A DNA stretch of 64,000 bases, taken from NCBI GenBank assembly GCA_009928665.1, contig SACF01000013.1, positions 29,928 to 93,927 on the forward strand, read 5' to 3'. Below are positions 45,112-54,431 of the stretch, piece by piece; the stretch's first letter is position 1, and every line of letters begins with the position of its first letter. The position numbers and the translations under genes are program-made. A model generated the notes under the pieces. The model was not told the origin of the DNA, ran no database searches, and saw only the letters and a list, made by a program, of their open reading frames with translations. The DNA comes from Alphaproteobacteria bacterium. Lineage in GTDB: Bacteria > Bacteroidota > Bacteroidia > Bacteroidales > FEN-979.

Positions 45112-46002
45112 TTAATATTTGTCGGGGACAAATGTCTGTTCCGACATGGGGGGTCTGACATAACTTTTATCCTTAGCCAACGGGGGAAGGACAATTGTTT
45201 CGCGGGGTACCTCTTCGTACGGGATCAGACTCAGCAGGTGGCTGATGCAGTTCAGCCGGGCACGACGCTTATCATCGGCTTCCACGACATACCAGGGCGA
45301 TTGTTTGGTATCGGTGTAGGAGAACATTTCATCTTTGGCTTTAGAGTACTCGACCCATTTGGTGCGTGATTCGACGTCCATCGGACTTATTTTCCACCTG
45401 CGGGTGGGATCGTTGATGCGCTGGATAAAGCGCCGTTCCTGTTCTTTATCACTTACTGAAAACCAGTACTTTATCAGGATGATGCCGGAACGGATCAACA
45501 TGGTTTCAAAGTTCGGGCAGGAGCGTAAAAAATCCCAGTACTCGACATCCGAACAAAAACCCATGACCCGCTCCACACCCGCCCGGTTGTACCAACTGCG
45601 ATCGAACAACACCATCTCACCGGCAGCAGGTAAATGGGAAACATAACGCTGAAAATACCATTGCGTTTTCTCCTTTTCGGTCGGTATTCCCAATGCAACG
45701 ACCCGGCAGACACGTGGATTCAGCGTTTCTGTTATCCGTTTAATGGCGCCTCCCTTTCCGGCAGCATCGCGACCCTCAAACAGCGCAACCACGCGAAGGC
45801 CTTTATATTTGATCCATTCCTGGAGCTTAACCAATTCGATCTGTAGCTTCGCGAGTTCCTCCTCGTATAAATTTCCCGGTAGCTTCTCCCGCTCATGATC
45901 GACGGGTTTTTCCTTTTGAGATTCGGAAATCAGCTCAACCTCTTTTTGCAGGTTTTCTTTCTTCTCCTTTTTATCCCTGTTTTTATCTTTTTTGTGGCTC
46001 AT
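45112..46002 (-). CDS. Polyphosphate kinase 2 family protein
   Basis: From the ATG at 46002 (MSHKKDKNRD; a start at 46053 gives an unsupported extension) it has 296 residues. A lysine-rich N-terminus precedes a P-loop kinase domain: VALFEGRDAAGKGGAIKRI (Walker A), FDRSWYNRAGVERVMGF (Walker B/lid region), IKYWFSVSDKEQERRF, and RWKISPMDVESR. PPK2 enzymes phosphorylate nucleoside di- or monophosphates with polyphosphate. The single-domain size suggests class I (NDP kinase), but the class is not certain. It is convergent with the aldose epimerase. Confidence 0.92.
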   Translation of the reverse strand: MSHKKDKNRDKKEKKENLQKEVELISESQKEKPVDHEREKLPGNLYEEELAKLQIELVKLQEWIKYKGLRVVALFEGRDAAGKGGAIKRITETLNPRVCRVVALGIPTEKEKTQWYFQRYVSHLPAAGEMVLFDRSWYNRAGVERVMGFCSDVEYWDFLRSCPNFETMLIRSGIILIKYWFSVSDKEQERRFIQRINDPTRRWKISPMDVESRTKWVEYSKAKDEMFSYTDTKQSPWYVVEADDKRRARLNCISHLLSLIPYEEVPRETIVLPPLAKDKSYVRPPMSEQTFVPDKY

Positions 46003-46105
46003 CGAATTCCATTTATAGTTCTTGTATACAGATTTCGTACGAAGGTAATACAAAAAAATTCTGCATTTGTCAAGCTTCTGTTATTTCTTAAAACCAGATT
46101 TCTGT

Positions 46106-46113
46106 TAACTTTG
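46106..46113 (+). promoter_or_regulatory. -7 promoter box candidate for the Ntn hydrolase gene
   Basis: TAACTTTG matches TAnnTTTG, 29 bases before the ATG at 46143. It lies in the divergent gap with the PPK2 gene. Confidence 0.45.
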
Positions 46114-46142
46114 GTGTCGACCGAACTTTCTATTTTTCAACC

Positions 46143-47231
46143 ATGAAAATCAAACATCTTTTAATTGGTTTGACCCTGATCGGTCTCACCATTTTCTCCG
46201 ACCTGCCGGCCTGCACTATATTCAGTATGAAATCCAAAGACGGAAGTATAATGATAGCCCGTTCGATGGAATTCGCTATTGATCTTCACTATGATCTCAT
46301 TGTGGTGCCGCGCGGTTCGCGGTTTACAAGCCCTTTTCCTCCTGCCAGGCAAGGCTTGACCTGGTCGACCCGGTATGGATACGTGGGTGTTGCAGAAATG
46401 GGTAAGATCTCGGGAGTCAGCGACGGGATGAATGAGCAGGGACTTTCGCTCAGTTCGCTCTGGTATGAAAGTACGATGAAATGGCAGGAAGTGACGGCTG
46501 CCGACAGCAGCCGGGCTTTAGCACAAACCATGTTCTCCGATTGGATATTAGGCAACTTTTCTAATGTCGGGGAGGTAAGGGCAGCCCTGACCGGAGTGAA
46601 GGTATTTAACTATATTGATCCCGCACTGAAGATGCCGGTTTTTTTACATTTTATTGTCTATGACGCATCGGGTGGATGCATTGTTATCGAGTATGATCAG
46701 GGATTTTGCAATGTTTACGACAACCCTTTGGGGATCATGACGAATGCCCCCTCTTTCCCATGGCAGATGACCAATCTTCGTCAGTATATCGGTTTGGATG
46801 CAACCAATGCAAAGGCTGTACAGGCCGGAAACCAAGTGTTTCTTCCGACGGGTCACGGACAGGGAATGTTCGGCTTGCCCGGAGATTACACGCCACCCAG
46901 CCGGTTTGTAAGGCTTGCCATGTTTAGCCGTTTCGTTGATCCCCAATCCGACGCCAGTCACAATCTCAATTTGTGCCAGCATGTGATCAATACCTTTACC
47001 ATACCATTCGGGATCATAACCGACAAGGCTGCCGACGGTACCATTACCGATAAGGAATCGACTCAGTGGGTGACTTTTCGCGATGTGACAAATCGTGTAC
47101 TCTATTTCAAAACATACGAAAATCAAACGCTGCGAATGATCGACTTGCGAAAGCTCGACTTTACCGCAAAAGAGATCCGACGGATGTCGATGTACGGAAC
47201 GCAGCAGACGATCATTGAAATGACACCCTGA
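46143..47231 (+). CDS. Choloylglycine hydrolase-like Ntn amidohydrolase
   Basis: A 362-residue N-terminal nucleophile hydrolase of the conjugated bile acid hydrolase/penicillin V acylase family. After a short signal peptide (LTLIGLTIFSDLPA) the catalytic cysteine C24 opens the mature chain (CTIFSMKSKDGSIMIARSMEF). Other motifs are GYVGVAEMGKISGVSDGMNEQGL, YDNPLGIMTNAPSFPW and the Arg/Asp-rich core near RSMEF. Export to the periplasm is expected, which is normal for Bacteroidota members. The substrate could be an N-acyl amide, bile salt or N-acyl-homoserine lactone; sequence does not decide. Confidence 0.87.
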   Translation: MKIKHLLIGLTLIGLTIFSDLPACTIFSMKSKDGSIMIARSMEFAIDLHYDLIVVPRGSRFTSPFPPARQGLTWSTRYGYVGVAEMGKISGVSDGMNEQGLSLSSLWYESTMKWQEVTAADSSRALAQTMFSDWILGNFSNVGEVRAALTGVKVFNYIDPALKMPVFLHFIVYDASGGCIVIEYDQGFCNVYDNPLGIMTNAPSFPWQMTNLRQYIGLDATNAKAVQAGNQVFLPTGHGQGMFGLPGDYTPPSRFVRLAMFSRFVDPQSDASHNLNLCQHVINTFTIPFGIITDKAADGTITDKESTQWVTFRDVTNRVLYFKTYENQTLRMIDLRKLDFTAKEIRRMSMYGTQQTIIEMTP

Positions 47232-47289
47232 TAAAGTTGGCTTACCCAGGCAAATCAGATGCTTATAGTTCCCTTATTTTTATAAACCG

Positions 47290-50200
47290 ATGAAGTTGCT
47301 CCTGCGATTCTTCCCACTAGTTTTTTTAGCGACCCTGTTCCAATACGGATATTCCCAGACCGATACGGATTTCTGGTTTGTTGCCCCGGAAATTTCCAAG
47401 AACGGCGTGCAGGATTTTGACATTCCTATATTTTTCCGGATTTCATCCGGTGTGGATGCAGCCACGGTGTCGATCACACAGCCTGCAAACCCCGGATTTG
47501 CACCCATCGAAATATCATTACCTCCGAACGGATTTACCTCAGTAGATCTTTCTCCTTTTCTCGACATCGTCGAGAACAAACCGGCCAACACGATTCTGAA
47601 CTACGGAATCCATATTGTCAGCTCAACCCCGATCAGCGTTTATTATGAAATTGCCAGTACCTATTGCATGTGCAACCCGGAGCTGTACACGCTGAAAGGA
47701 AGAAATGCAATAGGCACCAACTTTCATATTCCTACTCAGAACCACTTTAATAACTATTCCATTTACAACCCGGTTCCATACAACGCTGTTGACCTTGTGG
47801 CGACGGAGAACAATACAGTGGTAACAATCATTCCATCAAAAGCGATTGTCGGTCATCCGGCCGGTGTGCCTTTTCAGATCAGTCTCAATAAGGGACAAAC
47901 CTATTCCGCGCTTGCAACGTCACAGGAGGCTATTGACCACCTTTTTGGATCGGTCGTGACCTCTACCAAGCCCATTGCAATCACGATGACCGATGATCTG
48001 CTTTACGGGATTACCGGATGTGCTGATGTGATCGGCGATCAGATCGTCCCTCTTGAAATTACCGGTACAGAATATATTGCCGTGAGAGGAAACCTGACCA
48101 ACAACGGAAACAGGGCATTTATCCTGGCAACTCAGAACAACACCGCGATATATCTTGACGGCAGTGCCACACCTGTGGCCACCATCAATACCGGCCAAAT
48201 ATTCAATGACAACATTGTAAATCCTTCAACATACATAACCACCGACAAGCCGGTTTATGTTTTCCAGACCTCAGGTTTCGGATGCGAATTGGGAGGAGCC
48301 TTGCTCCCACCCGTTGTATGTACAGGTTCAACAAGAGTCACTTTTTTCAGAACCACCAATCAGCAACTGGGCACCATTCTTTTTACGGCTAACGGCAACC
48401 AGGGAAATTTCCTCGTCAATGGCAGTCCCTCACTGATCACTGCTTCGGGGTTTTCCGATGTCCCCGGAACCGGCGGTCAATGGGTAGCAGCCAGTCTTAC
48501 CTTTGATATTTCTCAAATCCCGGTAGGATCACCCGTAGTTGTCGAAAACACGACCGGAAAATTTCACCTCGGACTTATGATCGGAGATTACGGAGGTGGA
48601 TGTAGTTATGGGTATTTCTCAAATTTTGCCGCACTTAACCTTGGCCCCGACATATCAGTCTGCTCTGGTATCCCCCAGTTACTCGATGCAGGTCCGGGAA
48701 GGACCAGTTATGCCTGGTATTATAACGGGGTTATCATCCCCGGTGCGGTATCCCAAACCTGTACGGCCACACAGCCGGGAACTTACCGGGCAATGGTCAT
48801 CGACAACGGATGCACCTTACAGGATGAAATGATTTTAAGCTGGTATCCAGCCTTATCCCCGGATCTCGGTAATAATATCGCCCAATGTGAAACCGGCAAT
48901 CCTGTTGTCCTCAGCCCGACAGGAGGTCCATATTCTGCCTATTTATGGCATCCGGGTGGCGAGATCACTCCTTCTCTTACGGTCATCACAACTTCCGGGT
49001 CCTATCAGGTTACTGTCACCGATATCAATGGTTGTCAGGCCGGCAGTAATACCGTAACCGTATCTCTGAACACCAATCCGGGAGTTGCACTTTCCCCATT
49101 TGTGCCTGCATGCAGCAATGAACCTCCGTTTCTTCTTACCGGTGGTACGCCGACCGGAGGAGTATATTCGGGTGCAGGAGTAAACAGTTCAACATCTTCT
49201 TTTGATCCCGGTATTCCCGGAGCCGGCGGACTGATTACTTACACCTTTACCGATCCTTACGGATGCACCGGTTCCGCTACCCAGACCCTGACAGTATATT
49301 CAGCGCCCACAGTAAGTTTGACTCCATACTCCGCGGTTTGCTCCAACGATGAGCCTTTCCTGCTGACTGGCGGAACTCCTCCAGGGGGATCATATTCAGG
49401 CAACGGAGTAGTTTCGGGATCCTTTGATCCTTCTCTTGCCTCACCCGGAACGAATACCATCACCTATACCATCCCGGATGCCAACGGTTGTAATACCTCT
49501 TCAAGCCAACCTCTTTTTGTGTACCCTGCCCCGGAGGTTGTGCTGACTGTCAGCAGTCCGGTATGCATCAATGCACTCCCGGTACAGCTCCTTGCAAATC
49601 CTCCCGGTGGAATATTTTCAGGACCTGGTGTTGTTCCGGTCAGCGGGTTGTTCTATCCTTCCGTTGCCGGTGCGGGAACACATCTAATCCAGTATACCCT
49701 GACTGATGGTCATGGTTGCTCGGATACAGATTCCAAAACGGTTGAGGTTCTGTCGTTACCAGATGCCCGTGGAACCATCACCCCGCAGGGCATATTCTGC
49801 CAGGGCGATCAACCCGCATCATTCACCATTGTGAACCCGGATCCTGTTGCTACCTCCTTTACCTGGTCGCTTCTTCCGCTGAATGCAGGAATAGTAGCAG
49901 GTTCATCTCAGACCATATCGGTTTCGTGGGCACCCGATTTTACAGGAACCGCAAGTATCGGATTTCAACCAGTCTCTGGTTGCGGTACCGGCCCCTGGTC
50001 GCCATTCCAGGTCATTACAGTCAATCCGAAACCCATTGTTTCGTTTACCTCCTGTTTTGACCTGAAAACCACCAAAAATGCCAGACCCATTACGCTGAAA
50101 GGCGGAATTCCGATCGGGTCCGGGGGCGTATACTCAGGGACAGGAGTGTTGCAACCCGAACCCGGAGTCTTTCGCTTTGATCCATCCGATCCCCTGATCC

Positions 50201-50898
50201 AGCCTTCACCCGGTGGTACATCCTGCCTGATAACTTTCCGATATACAAACATCCATCAATGTTTCAACGAAGAAACAGTAACAATTAAAGTATTTCCTTC
50301 CAACAGTGGAACCGGGTGTCCGGGCACAGTGACGGATATTCGTGACGGGAGGCATTATGCTACTTATTTGGCAGGTAGCGGATCTTCCGCTAAATGCTGG
50401 ATGGCGGAAAACCTGAATTATGGTGATTCCGTTTACTGGGCTCTATCCCAAACCGATAACTGTAAGGTGGAAAAGTATTGTGCCGGCAACCTGACTTCAC
50501 AATGCGCGATTTCTGGCGGATTTTACCAATGGAATGAGCTGATGCAGTACCAGAATAACGAAGGAGGACAAGGTATCTGTCCACCCGGATGGCATGTGCC
50601 TTCGCTTCAGGAATGGAATGATCTAGCAAACGCATGCCGCGGTCCGGGACTGGCAGGCGACCAGCTTAAAGATCAGGGAACCTATTATGGGTTTCATACG
50701 CTTATGAGCGGCTTTTTCTATTCCGGTCACCTCTGGTCCTTTTCTTCCGGGGCATCCTCCGGAATCATGTTCTGGACCTCAACCCTTCATTCACCTCTTT
50801 CAGCGTATGCAAGAGGGCTAAACCAAATAAATCCAAGCTTATCATTCTACTCCTCGGGAATCGATAATGGGTTCCCGGTCAGGTGTGTCAGGGATTGA
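47290..50898 (+). CDS. Large Ig-like surface protein with C-terminal FISUMP domain
   Basis: A 1202-residue exported protein (signal peptide ending near YGYSQ). Residues about 25-430 resemble the IgGFc-binding-protein N-terminal region (TDFWFVAPEISKNGVQDFD; PISVYYEIASTYCMC). After two Ig-like domains come three tandem repeats of about 75-80 residues (starting near 597, 675 and 750), each with TGGTP-GG-YSG followed by a YTxxDxxGC motif, and a related fourth near 930. From about 1015 to the end there is a Fibrobacter-succinogenes-major-paralogous (FISUMP) domain: GTVTDIRDGRHYATY, CWMAENLNYGD, ICPPGWHVPSLQEWN and FPVRCVRD. No T9SS sorting tail is present. Adhesin function is an inference. Confidence 0.8.
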   Translation: MKLLLRFFPLVFLATLFQYGYSQTDTDFWFVAPEISKNGVQDFDIPIFFRISSGVDAATVSITQPANPGFAPIEISLPPNGFTSVDLSPFLDIVENKPANTILNYGIHIVSSTPISVYYEIASTYCMCNPELYTLKGRNAIGTNFHIPTQNHFNNYSIYNPVPYNAVDLVATENNTVVTIIPSKAIVGHPAGVPFQISLNKGQTYSALATSQEAIDHLFGSVVTSTKPIAITMTDDLLYGITGCADVIGDQIVPLEITGTEYIAVRGNLTNNGNRAFILATQNNTAIYLDGSATPVATINTGQIFNDNIVNPSTYITTDKPVYVFQTSGFGCELGGALLPPVVCTGSTRVTFFRTTNQQLGTILFTANGNQGNFLVNGSPSLITASGFSDVPGTGGQWVAASLTFDISQIPVGSPVVVENTTGKFHLGLMIGDYGGGCSYGYFSNFAALNLGPDISVCSGIPQLLDAGPGRTSYAWYYNGVIIPGAVSQTCTATQPGTYRAMVIDNGCTLQDEMILSWYPALSPDLGNNIAQCETGNPVVLSPTGGPYSAYLWHPGGEITPSLTVITTSGSYQVTVTDINGCQAGSNTVTVSLNTNPGVALSPFVPACSNEPPFLLTGGTPTGGVYSGAGVNSSTSSFDPGIPGAGGLITYTFTDPYGCTGSATQTLTVYSAPTVSLTPYSAVCSNDEPFLLTGGTPPGGSYSGNGVVSGSFDPSLASPGTNTITYTIPDANGCNTSSSQPLFVYPAPEVVLTVSSPVCINALPVQLLANPPGGIFSGPGVVPVSGLFYPSVAGAGTHLIQYTLTDGHGCSDTDSKTVEVLSLPDARGTITPQGIFCQGDQPASFTIVNPDPVATSFTWSLLPLNAGIVAGSSQTISVSWAPDFTGTASIGFQPVSGCGTGPWSPFQVITVNPKPIVSFTSCFDLKTTKNARPITLKGGIPIGSGGVYSGTGVLQPEPGVFRFDPSDPLIQPSPGGTSCLITFRYTNIHQCFNEETVTIKVFPSNSGTGCPGTVTDIRDGRHYATYLAGSGSSAKCWMAENLNYGDSVYWALSQTDNCKVEKYCAGNLTSQCAISGGFYQWNELMQYQNNEGGQGICPPGWHVPSLQEWNDLANACRGPGLAGDQLKDQGTYYGFHTLMSGFFYSGHLWSFSSGASSGIMFWTSTLHSPLSAYARGLNQINPSLSFYSSGIDNGFPVRCVRD

Positions 50899-50917
50899 AA
50901 TTCACGCACCTCACAAA

Positions 50918-52360
50918 TCAATAAATCCTGTAGAGATCAAAATATTTGCCTGTGTGGATCAGGGAAGCATTTTTCGGGATTTCCTCCTGGAACTGATTGC
51001 TTTTCTGAACCACATAGAGGACCTGAGAATACTTCGGGTATTCGTAAGGTTTGATACCGGCCAGTTGGCCCGATTTAATACGCAGCGTCCAGCTTGTCCA
51101 GAATTCAAGGCGGTGCTGGGCCAATACAATGGTGGAAGAAGGGTTTGGGATAACGGTACGCAATGATGATAATTCCAAATATTCCTCCTTTGAAATATAG
51201 GTCCGGCGCACACCGCTGGTTGCTACAGTAAGGGTGAGCAGAAGGGCGAGTACGATGGCGATCGGAATCCTGACCGGCTTGCGGCAGTACTGGAATATAA
51301 AGATTGTGATCACAGTCAATGGAATCAGGGATATGAATAGTAACCGGTTGTAAATTGCGGTATTGATAAAAGGATTGGATAATAAGACAAACCAAATGAC
51401 CAGCGACAGGTAAAAAATCGATTGCTCTTTCCCCATTCGCTTCCGTATCCTGAAAAACAGTATGATCGACATAATTGAAAAGGAATTGATGATGATCAGA
51501 TACAGTAAATTTTGCCAATCCCAACTTAAATTTCCCTGGCATATCAGCATAAAAAAGGAATTTCGGAAAATTTGCAAAGGATCCGAAAAGTATGAAATCA
51601 GGTGCAGAAATCGTTGATTGTCATACAACTTTAAAAGAAACGGCAGAAGGATTAACGCCAGCAGAGAGAATGCTACGAAAACAATCCTGATGCCCGATTC
51701 ACGGAACCATTTAATGATCCTGCTGATGCTAAAAATACCAGTGACTGATGTGAATACAAGCAGGAAGATAAACAGAGATGAAAAGCAGCCAAAGTGTGTC
51801 AGAAGGGTGAGCATCACCGAACCAGCAACCATAACCAGTTCTTTAGTTTTTCTATTGTTGCTAAACTGCCATAAATAATAGAGCGTCATGTAGACAAATA
51901 ACATGCTGATGGCATTTTTATCAAAGTCGATGGCAAACAGAACGAGCACGGAGGGATTCAGGACCGACAACGCGAGGATTACCGCAAGATACGCCGGATG
52001 AATTTTGCTTTTTGAAACCGATAGCGTCAGATAAAAGACCGGGATCACGATCAGCGAGGGCACGATTGCATTCACCAGCCTGCAGGCAAAAACGATGGAA
52101 TCGCTAACCGGCATGGAAGAGACGAGAATGATGATCCTGGCTGCCAGGGCCTCGATCCAGAAGACCAGGGGCACATCGCTGTACCCCAGCGTTCCTCTCT
52201 CAAGAAGACATCGAACCTGTAGCGGATAATACATGCTTCCCAATCCGGGGATAAGGTGACTGTCGGTAGTTGCAATCAGCCTGCACACAATTGAAATAAC
52301 TCCTATTGCAAACAGGATTCCATATCGGATCGACAATTCCATACTTGACTTGTTCTTCAT
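50918..52360 (-). CDS. Polytopic membrane protein, GT-C/PMT-type glycosyltransferase-like
   Basis: From the ATG at 52360 (MKNKSSMELSIRYG) it has 480 residues; the frame open from 52414 adds residues with no start features. About 11 hydrophobic helices are seen. After the first helix comes a large acidic loop (ATTDSHLIPGLGSMYYPLQV), as in STT3/PMT-type enzymes where the loop holds catalytic acidic residues. The C-terminal 80 residues form a soluble tail (WTSWTLRIKSGQLAGIKPYEYP). The layout suggests a lipid-linked sugar transferase, but no conserved motif is strong enough for a family call. It is convergent with the FISUMP gene. Confidence 0.6.
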   Translation of the reverse strand: MKNKSSMELSIRYGILFAIGVISIVCRLIATTDSHLIPGLGSMYYPLQVRCLLERGTLGYSDVPLVFWIEALAARIIILVSSMPVSDSIVFACRLVNAIVPSLIVIPVFYLTLSVSKSKIHPAYLAVILALSVLNPSVLVLFAIDFDKNAISMLFVYMTLYYLWQFSNNRKTKELVMVAGSVMLTLLTHFGCFSSLFIFLLVFTSVTGIFSISRIIKWFRESGIRIVFVAFSLLALILLPFLLKLYDNQRFLHLISYFSDPLQIFRNSFFMLICQGNLSWDWQNLLYLIIINSFSIMSIILFFRIRKRMGKEQSIFYLSLVIWFVLLSNPFINTAIYNRLLFISLIPLTVITIFIFQYCRKPVRIPIAIVLALLLTLTVATSGVRRTYISKEEYLELSSLRTVIPNPSSTIVLAQHRLEFWTSWTLRIKSGQLAGIKPYEYPKYSQVLYVVQKSNQFQEEIPKNASLIHTGKYFDLYRIY

Positions 52361-52554
52361 AAATCTTATTATTAATGTGATGATTGGTTGAGTTGGATGT
52401 TTACCCCTACCCATTCGGAAAAGTCACCGGTGAATCGTGTTGCATGGCTCTTCCAGCCGGTTTATTACCGGATTACGTTTGTTGATCAATAGAATTATTG
52501 TTGACGAGGCCTATGCCAGAGCAATCGCATCAAAAACCTCATGCCTGTATTCTC

Positions 52555-53277
52555 TCAATGCGGATGGCATTTGGGCGGAAGTTTATCATCAATCAACTTA
52601 AAAAAAGTATCCCGGTACGTGATGCTGATCGGTATCATCCGGTCAAAAATCTTTATCCTGTTCCGTTCGATGCTTTCAATGTTGTTGACTGAAACAAGGA
52701 ATGATTTATGAACCCTTGCAAAGCGAGGTGGCTTGAGTTTGCGCTCCATAAATTTAAAGTTCTGAAGCGTCATGATCTTTCTCGTCCGGGTAACTATTTG
52801 CAGGTAGTCACTCATCCCCTGGATAAAAAGAATATCGGCGAAAAAAATCTTTTCAAGCCGGTACTCCGTTTTCACGAAGAAAAAGTCATTCTCCTCCTCC
52901 TGCTTGCCATTCAACCCTGCCATGAGGTTATCCATTACACGGTCGACAGCCTGAACAAAACGGTCGAAAGAATAAGGTTTGAGTAAATAATCCGTAACAT
53001 TGAACTCGAAACCTTTCAAAGCATATTGCTCGTAAGCTGTTGTGATGATGATCTGGAGACGGTACTTAATTGCTTCAAGAAATTGGATCCCGGTAAACTG
53101 TTCCATTTGAATATCAAGAAATATCAGGCTTACTTGTTCTTCTTTCAGGAACGAGATGGCATCAAGCGCATTGTCAAAAGTTTTTACCAAAGTCAGGCCA
53201 TTTATCCTATCGGAAAAGGAGGCTACTTTTTTTAAAGCGAGGGGTTCATCGTCGATGGCAATACATTTAATCTCCAT
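52555..53277 (-). CDS. LytTR-family response regulator
   Basis: A 240-residue DNA-binding regulator. The receiver domain (1-120) has IAIDDEPLALKK at the N-terminus, the phosphoacceptor D55 in LIFLDIQMEQF and the conserved lysine in YLLKPYSFDRF. The LytTR domain (about 135-235) shows LFIQGMSDYLQIVTRT and FARVHKSFLVSVNNIESI. It overlaps its sensor kinase gene (53267-54292) by 11 bases, so both are translated together. Target genes cannot be read from sequence; the next upstream gene on the same strand is the GH38-like mannosidase. Confidence 0.93.
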   Translation of the reverse strand: MEIKCIAIDDEPLALKKVASFSDRINGLTLVKTFDNALDAISFLKEEQVSLIFLDIQMEQFTGIQFLEAIKYRLQIIITTAYEQYALKGFEFNVTDYLLKPYSFDRFVQAVDRVMDNLMAGLNGKQEEENDFFFVKTEYRLEKIFFADILFIQGMSDYLQIVTRTRKIMTLQNFKFMERKLKPPRFARVHKSFLVSVNNIESIERNRIKIFDRMIPISITYRDTFFKLIDDKLPPKCHPH

Positions 53278-54292
53278 GGGTCTCTATTGTTAGATCTACT
53301 GTAAAAAGTCCTGATTTATCAACAATATCCAGTGTATACCTTTTTCCATAGATAAGGTCAAGGCGCCGTTTTACATTGGCAATCCCGGTTCCGTTTTGAT
53401 TTGGAGAGGCGGATCTGCCCAACATATCATAATGGTTTTCAGAGGTAAAATTGATCTTCGTTCCTTCCACCCTGAATGTGATCGCAAAGCCGGCATGATC
53501 GCCTTTGAATGTTGCGTATTTAAAGTCATTTTCGACAAATGGAATAAACAGCATCGGAGCAATGAGCAGGTCGGGATATTTTTCGGGGACAACGAGTCGT
53601 ATCAGGTCAGGATTGGAAATTCTTAAGGTGTACAAAGAAACAATATTGCTGATATAATTGATTTCCTTGGAAAGGTCGACAAAATCAGAAGCCGTTTCGT
53701 ATGACATATAACGCATGATCTCGGAAAGTTTAAGCAGCGACTGTGATGCTTTGGCGGGATCTTCGTAAATCAACACATCAATATTATTCAACGTGTTAAA
53801 TAAAAAGTGCGGATTAATTTTACTTTTCAATAAAGCCAGTTCACTTACCGCCTTTTGTTTTTCAAGTATTTCTTTCTGGTTCATGGTATTCAGCCAATCC
53901 AGCATAATCCTGAACAACGAACCAAAGGTGGCTATAATGGTTATGACCGTCATCCCGCTAAAATGCATCTTGATGCTATAGGGGGCATAAAATCCGTGGA
54001 ATTCCCCGCTAAAAATGGATTTAATAAGAAACAGCGCCGAATAACCTAAAAAGGTAAGGATACACAGGCACGTTATTGAAACCAGGAAAAAAAGCGAATA
54101 TTTCTTTTTTTCCAGAAGTGCGGGAACCATAATGAAATAAAAAAGATAGAAGGGGACTGCCATGTAAAAAGTGGAAGCCAGGTACATCGAAATCTTTTCG
54201 GGATCGCTGAACATGGAGAAGTCCCTGAAATTGACAAATGCCGCAAAGAGCCATAGAAACAGATGCAGTAACAGGATATTTTTTTTGCTCAT
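53267..54292 (-). CDS. LytS-like sensor histidine kinase
   Basis: A 341-residue membrane kinase. Four hydrophobic segments at about 5-22, 38-58, 66-92 and 110-128 form the sensor. The cytoplasmic part holds the His_kinase motif INPHFLFNTLNNI with phosphoacceptor H162 and the ATPase core with FIPFVENDFKYA (N box, in which the usual NAxKH reads NDFKY) and NGTGIANVKRRL (G box). It lacks a periplasmic domain, so the stimulus is probably in the membrane. Partner of the overlapping LytTR regulator. Confidence 0.93.
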   Translation of the reverse strand: MSKKNILLLHLFLWLFAAFVNFRDFSMFSDPEKISMYLASTFYMAVPFYLFYFIMVPALLEKKKYSLFFLVSITCLCILTFLGYSALFLIKSIFSGEFHGFYAPYSIKMHFSGMTVITIIATFGSLFRIMLDWLNTMNQKEILEKQKAVSELALLKSKINPHFLFNTLNNIDVLIYEDPAKASQSLLKLSEIMRYMSYETASDFVDLSKEINYISNIVSLYTLRISNPDLIRLVVPEKYPDLLIAPMLFIPFVENDFKYATFKGDHAGFAITFRVEGTKINFTSENHYDMLGRSASPNQNGTGIANVKRRLDLIYGKRYTLDIVDKSGLFTVDLTIETHGD

Positions 54293-54314
54293 GATTTAAT
54301 TTTTCCACAAAAAT

Positions 54315-54322
54315 CAAAGTTA
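54315..54322 (-). promoter_or_regulatory. -7 promoter box candidate for the kinase-regulator pair
   Basis: On the minus strand this reads TAACTTTG, matching TAnnTTTG, 23 bases upstream of the kinase ATG. It suggests that the pair is transcribed separately from the GH38-like gene. Confidence 0.45.
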
Positions 54323-54431
54323 AACTTTCATCAAACAAGAAAACTCGGCCATTGATTCAAATTCTTATCCGTGATCGAAGGATTTATCTGTAAAATGAAA
54401 TTGTCATTAAAGGGTATCCGGAATGATACTT

